The translations under genes and the position numbers were made by a program. Source: Xylocopa sonorina (lineage: Eukaryota > Arthropoda > Insecta > Hymenoptera > Apidae). Taken from it: DNA of 64,000 nt. The notes under the pieces were generated by a model, which saw only the letters and a program-made list of their open reading frames with translations, ran no database searches and was not told where the DNA came from. The stretch spans positions 1 to 64,000 of the forward strand of contig NW_027490129.1 in assembly GCF_050948175.1 (NCBI RefSeq), written 5' to 3'. This document shows positions 20,730-33,798 of the stretch, in pieces (within the stretch, counting starts at the first letter, position 1; the number at the start of each line of letters is the position of its first letter).

Positions 20730-23700
20730 TCCTTGCTAGAAAGTAGCGTTTGCACATGTCTTCGTATCGAACCAATATACTTCTAATGCTTCTTAAATCG
20801 CCATATCGCATCTCGTTTCTATGATTCATGATAGGATATAATATCCGTTGTGCAGTGTTATGTATATCTCGTCTATACTTCAAATGAATGTAAATGCGAC
20901 ACTTCCTTGCTAGGAAGTAGCGTTTGCAGATGTCTACGTATCGAAGCAATAGTGTTCTAACGCTTCTTAAATCGTCATATCGCATCTTATATCTACGTTT
21001 CCTGATAATATATAATGTTCACTGCGAAGTGTCTTGTATACCTCCTATTCCTTTCAAAAGAATGTAAATGCGACACTTCATTGCTAGGAAGTAGCGTTTG
21101 CAGATGTCTACGTATCGAAGCAATTGGGATCAAATGCTTCTTAAATCGCCATATCGCTTCTCATTTCTATGTTTCATGATAATATATAATTTTCACTGCG
21201 GAGTGTCATGTATACATCGCATATACTTCAAATGAATGTAAATGCGACACTTCCTTGCTTGGAAATACCGTTTGCAGATTTCTACGTATCGAAGCAATAG
21301 GTATCTAATGCTTCTTAATTCGCCATATCGTTTCTCATACCTATATTTCATGACAATATATAATATTCACTGCGAAGTGTCATGTATACCTCGCATACAC
21401 TTCAAATGAATGTAAATGCGACACTTCCTTGCTAGGAAGTAGCATTTGCAGATGTCTACATATCGTAGCATGAGAGTTCTAGTGCTTCTCAAAACGCGAC
21501 ATCGCTACTCCTTACTATGTTTCATGATAATATATAATATTCATTGCGAAGTGTCATGTATACCTCGCATACACATCAAATGAATGTGAGTGCGACAGTT
21601 CCTTGCTAGGAAATAGAGTTTGCAGGTATCTACGTATCGAAGGAATAGAGTTGTAATGCTTCTTAAATTGCCATATTACATCTCATTCCTATGTTTCATG
21701 ATAAGATATAATATTCATTGTGGAGTGTTATGTATACCTCCTACTCACTTCAAAAAAATGTAAACGCGACACTTCGTTGCCAGGCAATAGCGTTTGCAGA
21801 TGTCTACGTATCGTACCATAAGAGTTCTAATGCTTCTCAAAACGTGATGTCGCTACTCATTACCATCTTTCATTATAATATATAATATCCATTGTGGAGT
21901 GTTATGTATACCTCGTATTCACTTAAAAAGTATGTAAATGCGACACTTCCTTGCATGGAAATAGCGTTTGCAGATGTCTACGTATCGAAGCAATAGAGTT
22001 CTAATGTTTCTTATATCGTCATAGCGCATCTCATTTCTATGTTTCATGATAAGATATAATATTCATTGCGAAGTGTCATGTATACCTCGTATTCCTTTCA
22101 AAAGAATGTAAATGCGACACTTCCTTGCTAGGAAGTAGCGTTTACAGATGTCTACGTATCGAACCAGTAGGCTTCTAATGCTTCTTAAATCGCCATATCG
22201 CATCTCGTTTCTATGTTTCATGATAAGATATAATATCCGTTGTGCAGTGTTATGTATATCTCGTCTATACTTCAAATGAATGTAAATGTGACACTTCCTT
22301 GCTAGTAAATAGCGTTTGCAGATGTCTACGTTTCGTGGCATTAGAGTTCTAATGCCTTTCAAAACGCGATATCGCTTCTCATTACTATGTTTCATGATAA
22401 TATGTAATATTCATTGTGGAGTGTTATTTATACCTCGTATTCACTTCAAAAGAATGTAAATGCGACACTTCCTTGCTTGGAAATAGCGTTTGCAGATGTC
22501 TACGTATCGAAGCAATAGAGTTCTAATGCTTCTTAAATCGCCATATCGCATCTCACTTCTATGTTTCATGATAAGATATAATATTCATAGCGAAGTGCCA
22601 TGTATACCTCGCATACACTTCAATTGAATCTACATGCGACACTTCCTTCCTAGGAAATAGCGCATGCAGATGTCTGCGTATCGAAGCAATAGAGTTCTAA
22701 TGCTTCTTAAATCGCCATATAACATCTCATTTTTATGTTTCATGATAAGATATAATTTTCATTGTGGAGTGTTATGTATACCTCGTATTCACTTCAAAAG
22801 AATGTAAACGTGACACTTCCTTGCCAAGAAATAGCGTTTGCAGATGTCTACGTATCGTAGCATCAGAGTTCTAATGCTTCTCAGAACGCGATATCGCTAC
22901 TCATTACCATGTTTCATGATGATATATAATATTCATTGTGGAGTGTCATGTATACCTCGCATACAATTAAAATGAATGTAAATGCGACACTTCCTTCCTA
23001 GGAAATAGCGTTTGCAGATGTCTACGTATCGAAGCAATAGATTTCTAATGCTTCTCAAAACGCGATATCGCTACGCATTACCATGTTTAATGATAATATA
23101 TAATATTCATTGTGGAGTGTTATGTATACCTCGTATTCACTTCAAAAGAATGTAAATGCGACAGTTCCTTGCTAGGAAATAGCGTTTGCAGATGTCTAAG
23201 TATCGAAGCAATAGAATTCTAAACCTTGCTAATACGCGATATCGCATCTCATATCTATGTTTCATGATATTATATAATATACATTGCGAAGTGTCATGTG
23301 TACCTCGCATACACTTCAAATGAATGTGAATGCGACAGTTCCTTGCTAGGAAATAGTGTTTGCAGATATCTACGTATCGACGCAATAGTGTTCATATGCT
23401 TCTTTAAACCGTCATATCGCAACCCCAAATCTACGTTTCCTGATAAGATATAATATTCATTGGGAAGTGTCATGTATACCTCGTATTCTTTTCAAAAGAA
23501 TGTAAATGCGACACTTCCTTGCTAGGAAGGAGCGTTTGCAGATGTCTACGTATCGAAGCCATAGGGTTCTAATGCTTCTTAAATCGCCATATTACATCTC
23601 ATTTCTATGTTTCATGATAAGATATAATATTTATTGTGGAGTGTTATGTATACCTCGTATTCACTTCAAAATAATGCAAACGCGACACTTCCTTGCAAGG

Positions 23701-24530
23701 AAATAGCGTTTGCGAATGTCTACGTATCGAAGTAATAGATATCTAATGCTTCTTAAATCGCCATATTGCATCTCGTTTCTATGTTTCATGATCAGATATA
23801 ATATTCATTGTGCAGTGTTATGTATACCTCGTATTCACCTTAAAGGAATGTAAATGCGACACTTCCTTGCTAGGAAGTAGCGTTTGCAGATATCTACGTA
23901 CCGAAGCAATAGAGTTCATATGCTTCTTAAATCGCCATATTACATCTCATTTCTACGTTTCATGATAAGATATAATATTCATTGCGAAGTGTCATGTATA
24001 CCTCGTATTCCTTTCAAAAGAATGTAAATGCGACACTTCCTTGCCAGGAAATAGCGTTTGCAGATGTCTACGTATCGAAGCAATAGAGTTCTAATGCTTC
24101 TCAAAACGCGATATCGCTACTCATTACTATGTTTCAAGATAATATATAATATTCATTGTGGAGTGTTATGTATACTTCGTATTCACTTCAAAAGAATGTA
24201 AATGCGACACTTCCTGTCCTGGAAATAGCGTTTGCAGATGTCTACGTATCGAAGCAATGGAGTATTAATACTTGCTAATTCGCGATATCGCATCTCAATT
24301 CTATGTTTCATGATAAGATACAATATTCATTGTGGAGTGTTAGGTACACCTCGCTTTCACTTCAAAAGAATGTAAACGCGACACTTCCTTGCCAGGAAAT
24401 TGCGTTTGCAGATGTCTACGTATCGTAGCATTAGAGTTCTAATGCTTCTCAAAACGCGAAATCGCTACTCATTGCCATGTTTCATGATAATATATAATAT
24501 TCATTGCGAAGTGGCATGTATACCTCGTAT
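20730..24530. repeat. Large satellite block, partner of 14296-17065
   Basis: This copy is about 1 kb longer than its partner. One extra monomer lies near 23190-23390 (offset change 6955 to 7129), and two more lie between 23753 and 24208 (7129 to 7477). Sequence between those indels is nearly identical to the left copy. Confidence 0.8.
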
Positions 24531-24635
24531 TCACTTAAAAAGAATTAAATGCGACACTTCCTTGCTTGGAAATAGCATTTGCAGATGTTTACGTATCGTA
24601 GCAATAGAGTTCTAATGCTCCTTAAAACGCAATAT

Positions 24636-25430
24636 CGCATCTCATTTCTATGTTTCATGATAAGATATAATATTCATTGCGAAGTGTCATGTATACCTCG
24701 TATTCCTTTCAAAAGAATGTAAATGCGACACTTCCTTGCTAGGAAGTAGCGCTTGCAGATGTTTACGTTTCGAAGCAATAGGGATCTAATGCTTCTTAAA
24801 CCGCCTTATCGCTTCTCATTTCTATGTTTCATGATAAGATATAATATTCATAGTGCAGTGTTATGTATACCTCGTATTCACTTGAAAAGAATGTAAATGC
24901 GACACTTCCTTCCTTGGAAGTAGCGTTTGCAGATGTATATGTATCGAAGCAATAGTGTTCCAATGCATCTTAAATCGTCATATCGCACCTCATTTCTATG
25001 TTTCATGATAAGATATAATATTCATTGCGAAGTGTCATGTATACCTCGCATACACTTAAAATGAATGTAAGTGCGACTCTTCCTTGCTAGGATATGGCGT
25101 TTGCAGATGCCTACGTATCGAAACAATAGATTTATAATGCATGCAAATTCGCGTTATCGCATCTCATATCTATGTTTCATGATAATATATAATATTCATT
25201 GCGATGTGTCATATATACCTCGCATACACTTCAAATGAATGTGAATGCGGCATTTCCTTGCTAGGAAATAGTGTTTGCAGATGTCTACGTATCGAAGCAA
25301 TAGTTTTCTAATGTTTCTTAAATCGTCATATCGCATCTCATATCTACGTTTCCTGATAAGATATAATATTCATTGCGAAGTGCCATGTATACCTCGTATT
25401 CCTTTCAAAAGAATGTAAATGCGACACTTC
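24636..25430. repeat. Second copy of the 19416-20210 block
   Basis: It matches the left copy at +5220 until the two diverge where this copy reads CTTTCCTGGAAATAG and the other CTTGCTAGGAAGTAG. Confidence 0.85.
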
Positions 25431-25934
25431 CTTTCCTGGAAATAGCGTTTGCAGATGTCTACGTATCGAAGCAATAGAGTTCTAATGCTTCTTAAATCGC
25501 CATATCGCATCTCATTTCTATCTTTCATGATAAGATATAATATTCATTGTGCAGTGTTATGTATATCTAGTCTATACTTCAAATGAATGTAAATGCGACA
25601 CTTCCTTGCTTGGAAATAGCGTTTGCAGATGTCTACGTATCGAAGCAATGGAGTTCTAATGCTTCTTAAATCGCCATATTGCATCTCATTTCTATGTTTC
25701 ATGATAAGATATAATATTCAATGTGGAGTGTTATGTATACCTCGTATTCACTTCAAAAGATTGCAAACGCGACACTACCTTGCCAGGAAATAGCGTTTGC
25801 AGATGTCTACGTATCGTTGCATTAGAGTTCTAATGCTACTCAAAACGTGATATCGCTACTCATTACTATGTTTCATGATAATATATAACATTCATTGTGG
25901 ATTGTTATGTATACCTCGTATTCACCTCAAAAGA

Positions 25935-28648
25935 ATGTAAATGCGACACTTCCTTGCTAGGAAGTAGCGTTTGCAGATGTCTACGTATAGTAGCATTAGA
26001 GTTCTAATGCTTCTCAAAACGCGATATCGCTACTCATTACTATGTTTCATGATAATATATAATACTCATTGTGGAGTGTTATGTATACCTCATATTCACT
26101 TCCAAACAATGTAAATGCGACACTTCCTTGCTTGGAAATAGCGTTTGCAGATGTCTACGTATCGAAGCAATAGATTTCTAAAGCTTGCTAATTCGCGATA
26201 TCGCATCTCTTATATATGTTTCATGATAATATATAATATTCATTGCGAAGTGTCATGTACACCTCGTATTCACGTCAAGAGAATGTAAATGCGACACTTC
26301 CTTGCTAGGAAATAGCGTTTGCAGATGTCTACGTATCGAAGCAATAGGTTACTAAAGCTTGCTAATTCGCGATATCGCATCACATATCTGTGTTTCATGA
26401 TAATATATAATATTCATTGCGAACTGTCATGTATACCTCGCATACACTTCAAATGAATGTGAATGCGACAGTTCCTTGCTAGGAAATAGTGTTTGCAGAT
26501 ATCTACGTATCGAAGCAATAGAGTTCTAAAGCTTCTTAAATCCTCATATCGCATCCCATTTCTATGTTTCATGATAAGATATAATATTCATTGTGGAGTG
26601 TTATGTATACCTCGTATTCACTTCGAAAGAATGTAAACGCGACACTACCTTGCCAGCTAATAGCGTTTGCAGATGTCTACGTATCGTAGCATAGGTGTTC
26701 TAATGCTTTTCAAAACGCGATATCGCTACTCATTACTTTGTTCCATGATAATATATAATACTCATTGTGGAGTGTTATGTGTACCTCGTATTCACTTCTA
26801 AAGAGTGTAATTGCGACACTTCCTTCCCTGGAAATAGCGTTTGCAGATGTCTACGTATCGAAGCAGTAGGGTTCTAATGCTTCTTAAATCGCCATATTGC
26901 ATCTCACTTCTATGTTTCATGATAAGATATAATATTCAATGTGGAGTGTTATGTCTACCTCGTATTCACTTCAAAAGAATGTAAACGCGACACTACCTTG
27001 CCAGGAAATAGCGTTTCCAGATGGCTACGTATCGTAGCATAAGGGTTCTAATGCTTCTCAAAACGTGATATCGCTACTCATTACTATGTTTCATGATAAT
27101 ATATAATATTCATTGTGGAGTGTTATGTGTACCTCGTATTCACTTCAAAAGAAAGTAAATACGACACTTCCTTGCTAGGAAATAGCGTTTGCTGATGTCT
27201 ACGTATCGAAGCAATAGTGTTCTAATGCATCTTAAATCGCGCTATCGCATCTCACTTCTATGTTCCATGATAAGATATAATATTCATTGTGGAGTGTTAT
27301 GTATACCTCGTATTCACTTCAAAAGAATGTAAATGCGACACTTCCTTGCTTGGAAATAGTGTTTGCAGATGTCTACGTATCGAAGCAATAGAGTTCTAAT
27401 GCTTCTTAAATCATCATATCTCATCTCATTTCTATGTTTCATGATAAGATATAATATTCATTGTGCAGTGTTATGTATATCTAGTCTATACTGCAAATGA
27501 ATGTAAACGCGACACTTCCCTGCTAGGAAATAGCGTTTGCAGATATCTACGTATCGTGTCATTAGAGTTCTAATGCTTCTCTAAACGCGATATCGCTTCT
27601 CATTTCTATGTTTCGTGATAAGATATAGTATTCATTGTGGAGTGCTATTTATACCTCGTATTCAATTCAAAAGAATGTAAATGCGACACTTCCTTGCTAG
27701 GTAATAGCGTTTACATATATCTACGTATCGTAGCAATAGAGTCCTAATGCTTCGTAAATCGTCATATCGCATCTCATATCTACGTTTCTTGATAACATAT
27801 AATAGTCATTGCGAAGTGTCATGTATACCTCGAATTCCTTTCAAAAGAATGTAAATGTGACACTTCCTTGCTAGGAAGTAGCGTTTGCAGATATCTACGT
27901 ATCGAAGCAATAGAATTCTAATGCTTCTTAAATCGTCATATCGCATCTCATTTCTATGTTTCATAATAAAATATAATATTCATTGTGCAGTGTTATGTAT
28001 ATCTCGTCTATACTTCAAATGAATGTAAATAAGACACTTCCTTGCTAGGAAATAGCGTTTGCAGATGTCTACGTATCGAAGCAATAGAGTTCTAATGCTT
28101 CTTAAATCGCCATATTGCATCTCATTCCTATGTTTCATGATAAGATATAATATTTATTGTGGACTCTTATGTATACCTCGTATTCACTTCAAATGTATGT
28201 AAATGCGACACTTCCTTGCCAGGAAATAGCGTTTGCGGATGTCTACGTATCGTAGAGTTAGTGCTCTAATGCTTCTCAAAACGCGACAGCGTTTCCCATT
28301 TCTATGTTTCATGATAGTATATAATATTCATCGAGTAGTGTCATGTATACCTTGCATACACTTCAAATGAATGTAAATGCGACACTTCCTTGCTAGGAAA
28401 TAGCGTTTGCTGATGTCTTCGTATCGAAGCAATAACGTTCTAAAGCTTCTTAAATCGCCTTATCGCATCTCATTCCTATGTTTCATGATAAGAAATAATA
28501 TTCACTGTGCAGTGTTATGTATACCTCGTATTCACATCAGAAGAATGTAAATGCGACACTTCCTTGCCAGGAAATAGCGTTTGCAGATGTCTACGTATCG
28601 TAGCATTAGAGTTCTAGTGCTTCTCAAAACGCGATATCGCTACTCATT
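25935..28648. repeat. 2.7-kb satellite block, left copy of a near-perfect duplication
   Basis: About 2714 bp recur at +3132 (exactly 18 monomers) as 29067-31780. By eye I found one difference (GTATCGTG here, GCATCGTG at the partner site near 30684). Because neighbouring monomers in the block differ strongly from each other, this is duplication of a multi-monomer unit, not general homogenisation. Confidence 0.92.
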
Positions 28649-28649
28649 A

Positions 28650-29100
28650 CTATGTTTCATGATAATATATAATATTCACTGTGGAGTGTTATGTATACCT
28701 CGTATTCACTTCAAAAGAATGTAAATGCGACACTTCCTTGCTGGGAAATAGCGTTAGCAGATATCTGCGTATCGAAGCAAAAGAGTTCTAAAGCTTCTTA
28801 AATCGCGATATCGCATCTCATTTCTATGTTTCATGATGAGATATAATATTCATTGTACAGTATTATGTATACTTCGTATTCACTTCAAAAGAATGTAAAT
28901 GCGACACTTCCTTGCTAGGAAATAGTGTTTGCAGATATCTACGTATCGTGGCATTAGTGTTCTAGTGCTTCTCAAAACGTGATTTCGCATCTCATTTCTT
29001 TGTCTCATGATAAGATATAATATTCACTGCGAAGTGTTACCTGTTCCTCGTCTACACTTCAAACGAATGTAAATGCGACACTTCCTTGCTAGGAAGTAGC
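28650..29100. repeat. Satellite segment between the 2.7-kb copies, repeated at 33348-33798
   Basis: The segment matches 33348-33798 at +4698 (exactly 27 monomers) with about two differences. It bridges the two copies of the 2.7-kb block, and its first bases follow the point where the two copies part. Confidence 0.85.
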
Positions 29101-31780
29101 GTTTGCAGATGTCTACGTATAGTAGCATTAGAGTTCTAATGCTTCTCAAAACGCGATATCGCTACTCATTACTATGTTTCATGATAATATATAATACTCA
29201 TTGTGGAGTGTTATGTATACCTCATATTCACTTCCAAACAATGTAAATGCGACACTTCCTTGCTTGGAAATAGCGTTTGCAGATGTCTACGTATCGAAGC
29301 AATAGATTTCTAAAGCTTGCTAATTCGCGATATCGCATCTCTTATATATGTTTCATGATAATATATAATATTCATTGCGAAGTGTCATGTACACCTCGTA
29401 TTCACGTCAAGAGAATGTAAATGCGACACTTCCTTGCTAGGAAATAGCGTTTGCAGATGTCTACGTATCGAAGCAATAGGTTACTAAAGCTTGCTAATTC
29501 GCGATATCGCATCACATATCTGTGTTTCATGATAATATATAATATTCATTGCGAACTGTCATGTATACCTCGCATACACTTCAAATGAATGTGAATGCGA
29601 CAGTTCCTTGCTAGGAAATAGTGTTTGCAGATATCTACGTATCGAAGCAATAGAGTTCTAAAGCTTCTTAAATCCTCATATCGCATCCCATTTCTATGTT
29701 TCATGATAAGATATAATATTCATTGTGGAGTGTTATGTATACCTCGTATTCACTTCGAAAGAATGTAAACGCGACACTACCTTGCCAGCTAATAGCGTTT
29801 GCAGATGTCTACGTATCGTAGCATAGGTGTTCTAATGCTTTTCAAAACGCGATATCGCTACTCATTACTTTGTTCCATGATAATATATAATACTCATTGT
29901 GGAGTGTTATGTGTACCTCGTATTCACTTCTAAAGAGTGTAATTGCGACACTTCCTTCCCTGGAAATAGCGTTTGCAGATGTCTACGTATCGAAGCAGTA
30001 GGGTTCTAATGCTTCTTAAATCGCCATATTGCATCTCACTTCTATGTTTCATGATAAGATATAATATTCAATGTGGAGTGTTATGTCTACCTCGTATTCA
30101 CTTCAAAAGAATGTAAACGCGACACTACCTTGCCAGGAAATAGCGTTTCCAGATGGCTACGTATCGTAGCATAAGGGTTCTAATGCTTCTCAAAACGTGA
30201 TATCGCTACTCATTACTATGTTTCATGATAATATATAATATTCATTGTGGAGTGTTATGTGTACCTCGTATTCACTTCAAAAGAAAGTAAATACGACACT
30301 TCCTTGCTAGGAAATAGCGTTTGCTGATGTCTACGTATCGAAGCAATAGTGTTCTAATGCATCTTAAATCGCGCTATCGCATCTCACTTCTATGTTCCAT
30401 GATAAGATATAATATTCATTGTGGAGTGTTATGTATACCTCGTATTCACTTCAAAAGAATGTAAATGCGACACTTCCTTGCTTGGAAATAGTGTTTGCAG
30501 ATGTCTACGTATCGAAGCAATAGAGTTCTAATGCTTCTTAAATCATCATATCTCATCTCATTTCTATGTTTCATGATAAGATATAATATTCATTGTGCAG
30601 TGTTATGTATATCTAGTCTATACTGCAAATGAATGTAAACGCGACACTTCCCTGCTAGGAAATAGCGTTTGCAGATATCTACGCATCGTGTCATTAGAGT
30701 TCTAATGCTTCTCTAAACGCGATATCGCTTCTCATTTCTATGTTTCGTGATAAGATATAGTATTCATTGTGGAGTGCTATTTATACCTCGTATTCAATTC
30801 AAAAGAATGTAAATGCGACACTTCCTTGCTAGGTAATAGCGTTTACATATATCTACGTATCGTAGCAATAGAGTCCTAATGCTTCGTAAATCGTCATATC
30901 GCATCTCATATCTACGTTTCTTGATAACATATAATAGTCATTGCGAAGTGTCATGTATACCTCGAATTCCTTTCAAAAGAATGTAAATGTGACACTTCCT
31001 TGCTAGGAAGTAGCGTTTGCAGATATCTACGTATCGAAGCAATAGAATTCTAATGCTTCTTAAATCGTCATATCGCATCTCATTTCTATGTTTCATAATA
31101 AAATATAATATTCATTGTGCAGTGTTATGTATATCTCGTCTATACTTCAAATGAATGTAAATAAGACACTTCCTTGCTAGGAAATAGCGTTTGCAGATGT
31201 CTACGTATCGAAGCAATAGAGTTCTAATGCTTCTTAAATCGCCATATTGCATCTCATTCCTATGTTTCATGATAAGATATAATATTTATTGTGGACTCTT
31301 ATGTATACCTCGTATTCACTTCAAATGTATGTAAATGCGACACTTCCTTGCCAGGAAATAGCGTTTGCGGATGTCTACGTATCGTAGAGTTAGTGCTCTA
31401 ATGCTTCTCAAAACGCGACAGCGTTTCCCATTTCTATGTTTCATGATAGTATATAATATTCATCGAGTAGTGTCATGTATACCTTGCATACACTTCAAAT
31501 GAATGTAAATGCGACACTTCCTTGCTAGGAAATAGCGTTTGCTGATGTCTTCGTATCGAAGCAATAACGTTCTAAAGCTTCTTAAATCGCCTTATCGCAT
31601 CTCATTCCTATGTTTCATGATAAGAAATAATATTCACTGTGCAGTGTTATGTATACCTCGTATTCACATCAGAAGAATGTAAATGCGACACTTCCTTGCC
31701 AGGAAATAGCGTTTGCAGATGTCTACGTATCGTAGCATTAGAGTTCTAGTGCTTCTCAAAACGCGATATCGCTACTCATT
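29067..31780. repeat. 2.7-kb satellite block, right copy
   Basis: This is the partner of 25935-28648. The two copies are separated by 418 bp of other satellite (28649-29066). Similarity ends sharply after GCTACTCATT at 31780, where this copy continues TCTATG and the other ACTATG. Confidence 0.92.
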
Positions 31781-33347
31781 TCTATGTTTCATGATAAGAT
31801 ATAATATTCATAGCGAAGTGTTATGTATACCTCGTATTCATTTCAAAAGAATGTAAATGCGACACTTCCTTGCTAGGAAATAGCGTTTGCAGATGTCTAC
31901 GTATCGAAGCAATGGTGTTCCAATGCTTCTTAAATCGCCATATTGCATTTCATTTCTATGTTTCATGATAAGATATAATATTCATAGTGGAGTGTTATGT
32001 ATACCTCGTATTCACTTCAAAAGAATGTACACGCAACACTTCCTTGCCAGGAAATAGCGTTTGCAGATTTCTACGTAACGTAGCAATAGAGTTCTAATGC
32101 TTCTCAAAACGCGATATCGCATTTCATTTCTATGTTTCATGATAAGATATAATATTCATAGCGAAGTGTTATGTATACCTCGCATACACTTTAAATGGAT
32201 GTAAATGCGACACTTCCTAGCTAGGAAGTAGCGTTCGCAGATATCCACGTATCGAAGCAATAGAGTTCTAGTGCTTCTTAAAGCACGATATCTCATCTCA
32301 TTTATATGTTTCAAGATAAGATATAATGTTCATTGTGGAGCGTTATTTATACACCGTATTCACTTCAAACGAATGTAAATGCCACACTTCCTTGCTAGGA
32401 TGTAGCGATTGTAGATGTCTACGTATAGAAGCAAGAGAGTTCTAATGCTTGTTCAAATGAGATATCGCATTTCATTTCTATGTTTCATTATACGATATAA
32501 TATTCATTGCGAAGTGTCATGTATACCTAGTATTCACTTCAAAAGAATGTAAATGCGACACTTCCTTGCTAGGAAATAACGTTGGCAGATGTCTACGTAT
32601 CGTAGCAATAGCGTTCTAATGCTTCTTAAAACGCGATATCGCATCTCATTTCTATGTTTCATGAAAAGATATAATATTCACTGCGGAGTGTCATGTATAC
32701 CTCGTATTCACTTCAACAGAATGTAAATGCGACACTTCCTTGCTAGGAAGTAGCGTTTGCAGATGTATATGTATGGAAGCAAGGGAGTTCTAATGCTCCA
32801 TAATTCGCGGTATCGCATCCCATTTCCATGTTTCATGATAAGATATAATATTCATTGTGCAGTGTTATGTATATCTCGTCTATACTTCAAATGAATGTAA
32901 ATGCGACACTTCCTTGCTAGGAAATAGCGTTTGCAGATGTCTACGTATCGTGGCATTAGAGTTCTATATCTTCGAAAAACGCGATATCGCTTCTCATTTC
33001 TATGTTTCTTTATAATATATAGTATTCATTGCGAAGTGTCATGTATACCTTGTATTCCTTTCAAAAGAATGTAAATGCGACACTTTCTTGCTTGGACGTA
33101 GCGTTTGCAGATGTCTACGTATCGAAGCAATAAAGTTCTAATGCCTCTTAAATCGCCATATCGCATCTCATTTCTTTGTTTCATGATAAGAAATAATATT
33201 CATTGTGCAGTGTTATGTATACCTCGTATTCACATCAGAAGAATGTAAATGCGACACTTCCTTGCTAGGAAGTAGCGTTTGCAGATGTCTACGTATAGAA
33301 GTAATAGAATTCTAATGCTTCTTAAATCGTCATATCGCATCTCATTT

Positions 33348-33798
33348 CTATGTTTCATGATAATATATAATATTCACTGTGGAGTGTTATGTACACCTCG
33401 TATTCACTTCAAAAGAATGTAAATGCGACACTTCCTTGCTGGGAAATAGCGTTAGCAGATATCTGCGTATCGAAGCAAAAGAGTTCTAAAGCTTCTTAAA
33501 TCGCGATATCGCATCTCATTTCTATGTTTCATGATGAGATATAATATTCATTGTGCAGTATTATGTATACTTCGTATTCACTTCAAAAGAATGTAAATGC
33601 GACACTTCCTTGCTAGGAAATAGTGTTTGCAGATATCTACGTATCGTGGCATTAGTGTTCTAGTGCTTCTCAAAACGTGATTTCGCATCTCATTTCTTTG
33701 TCTCATGATAAGATATAATATTCACTGCGAAGTGTTACCTGTTCCTCGTCTACACTTCAAACGAATGTAAATGCGACACTTCCTTGCTAGGAAGTAGC
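33348..33798. repeat. Second copy of the 28650-29100 segment
   Basis: It shares rare variants such as GAAGCAAAAGAG, GTGATTTCGC and GTGTTACCTGTTCC. A part of the same variant set appears a third time at about 36220-36390. Confidence 0.85.
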
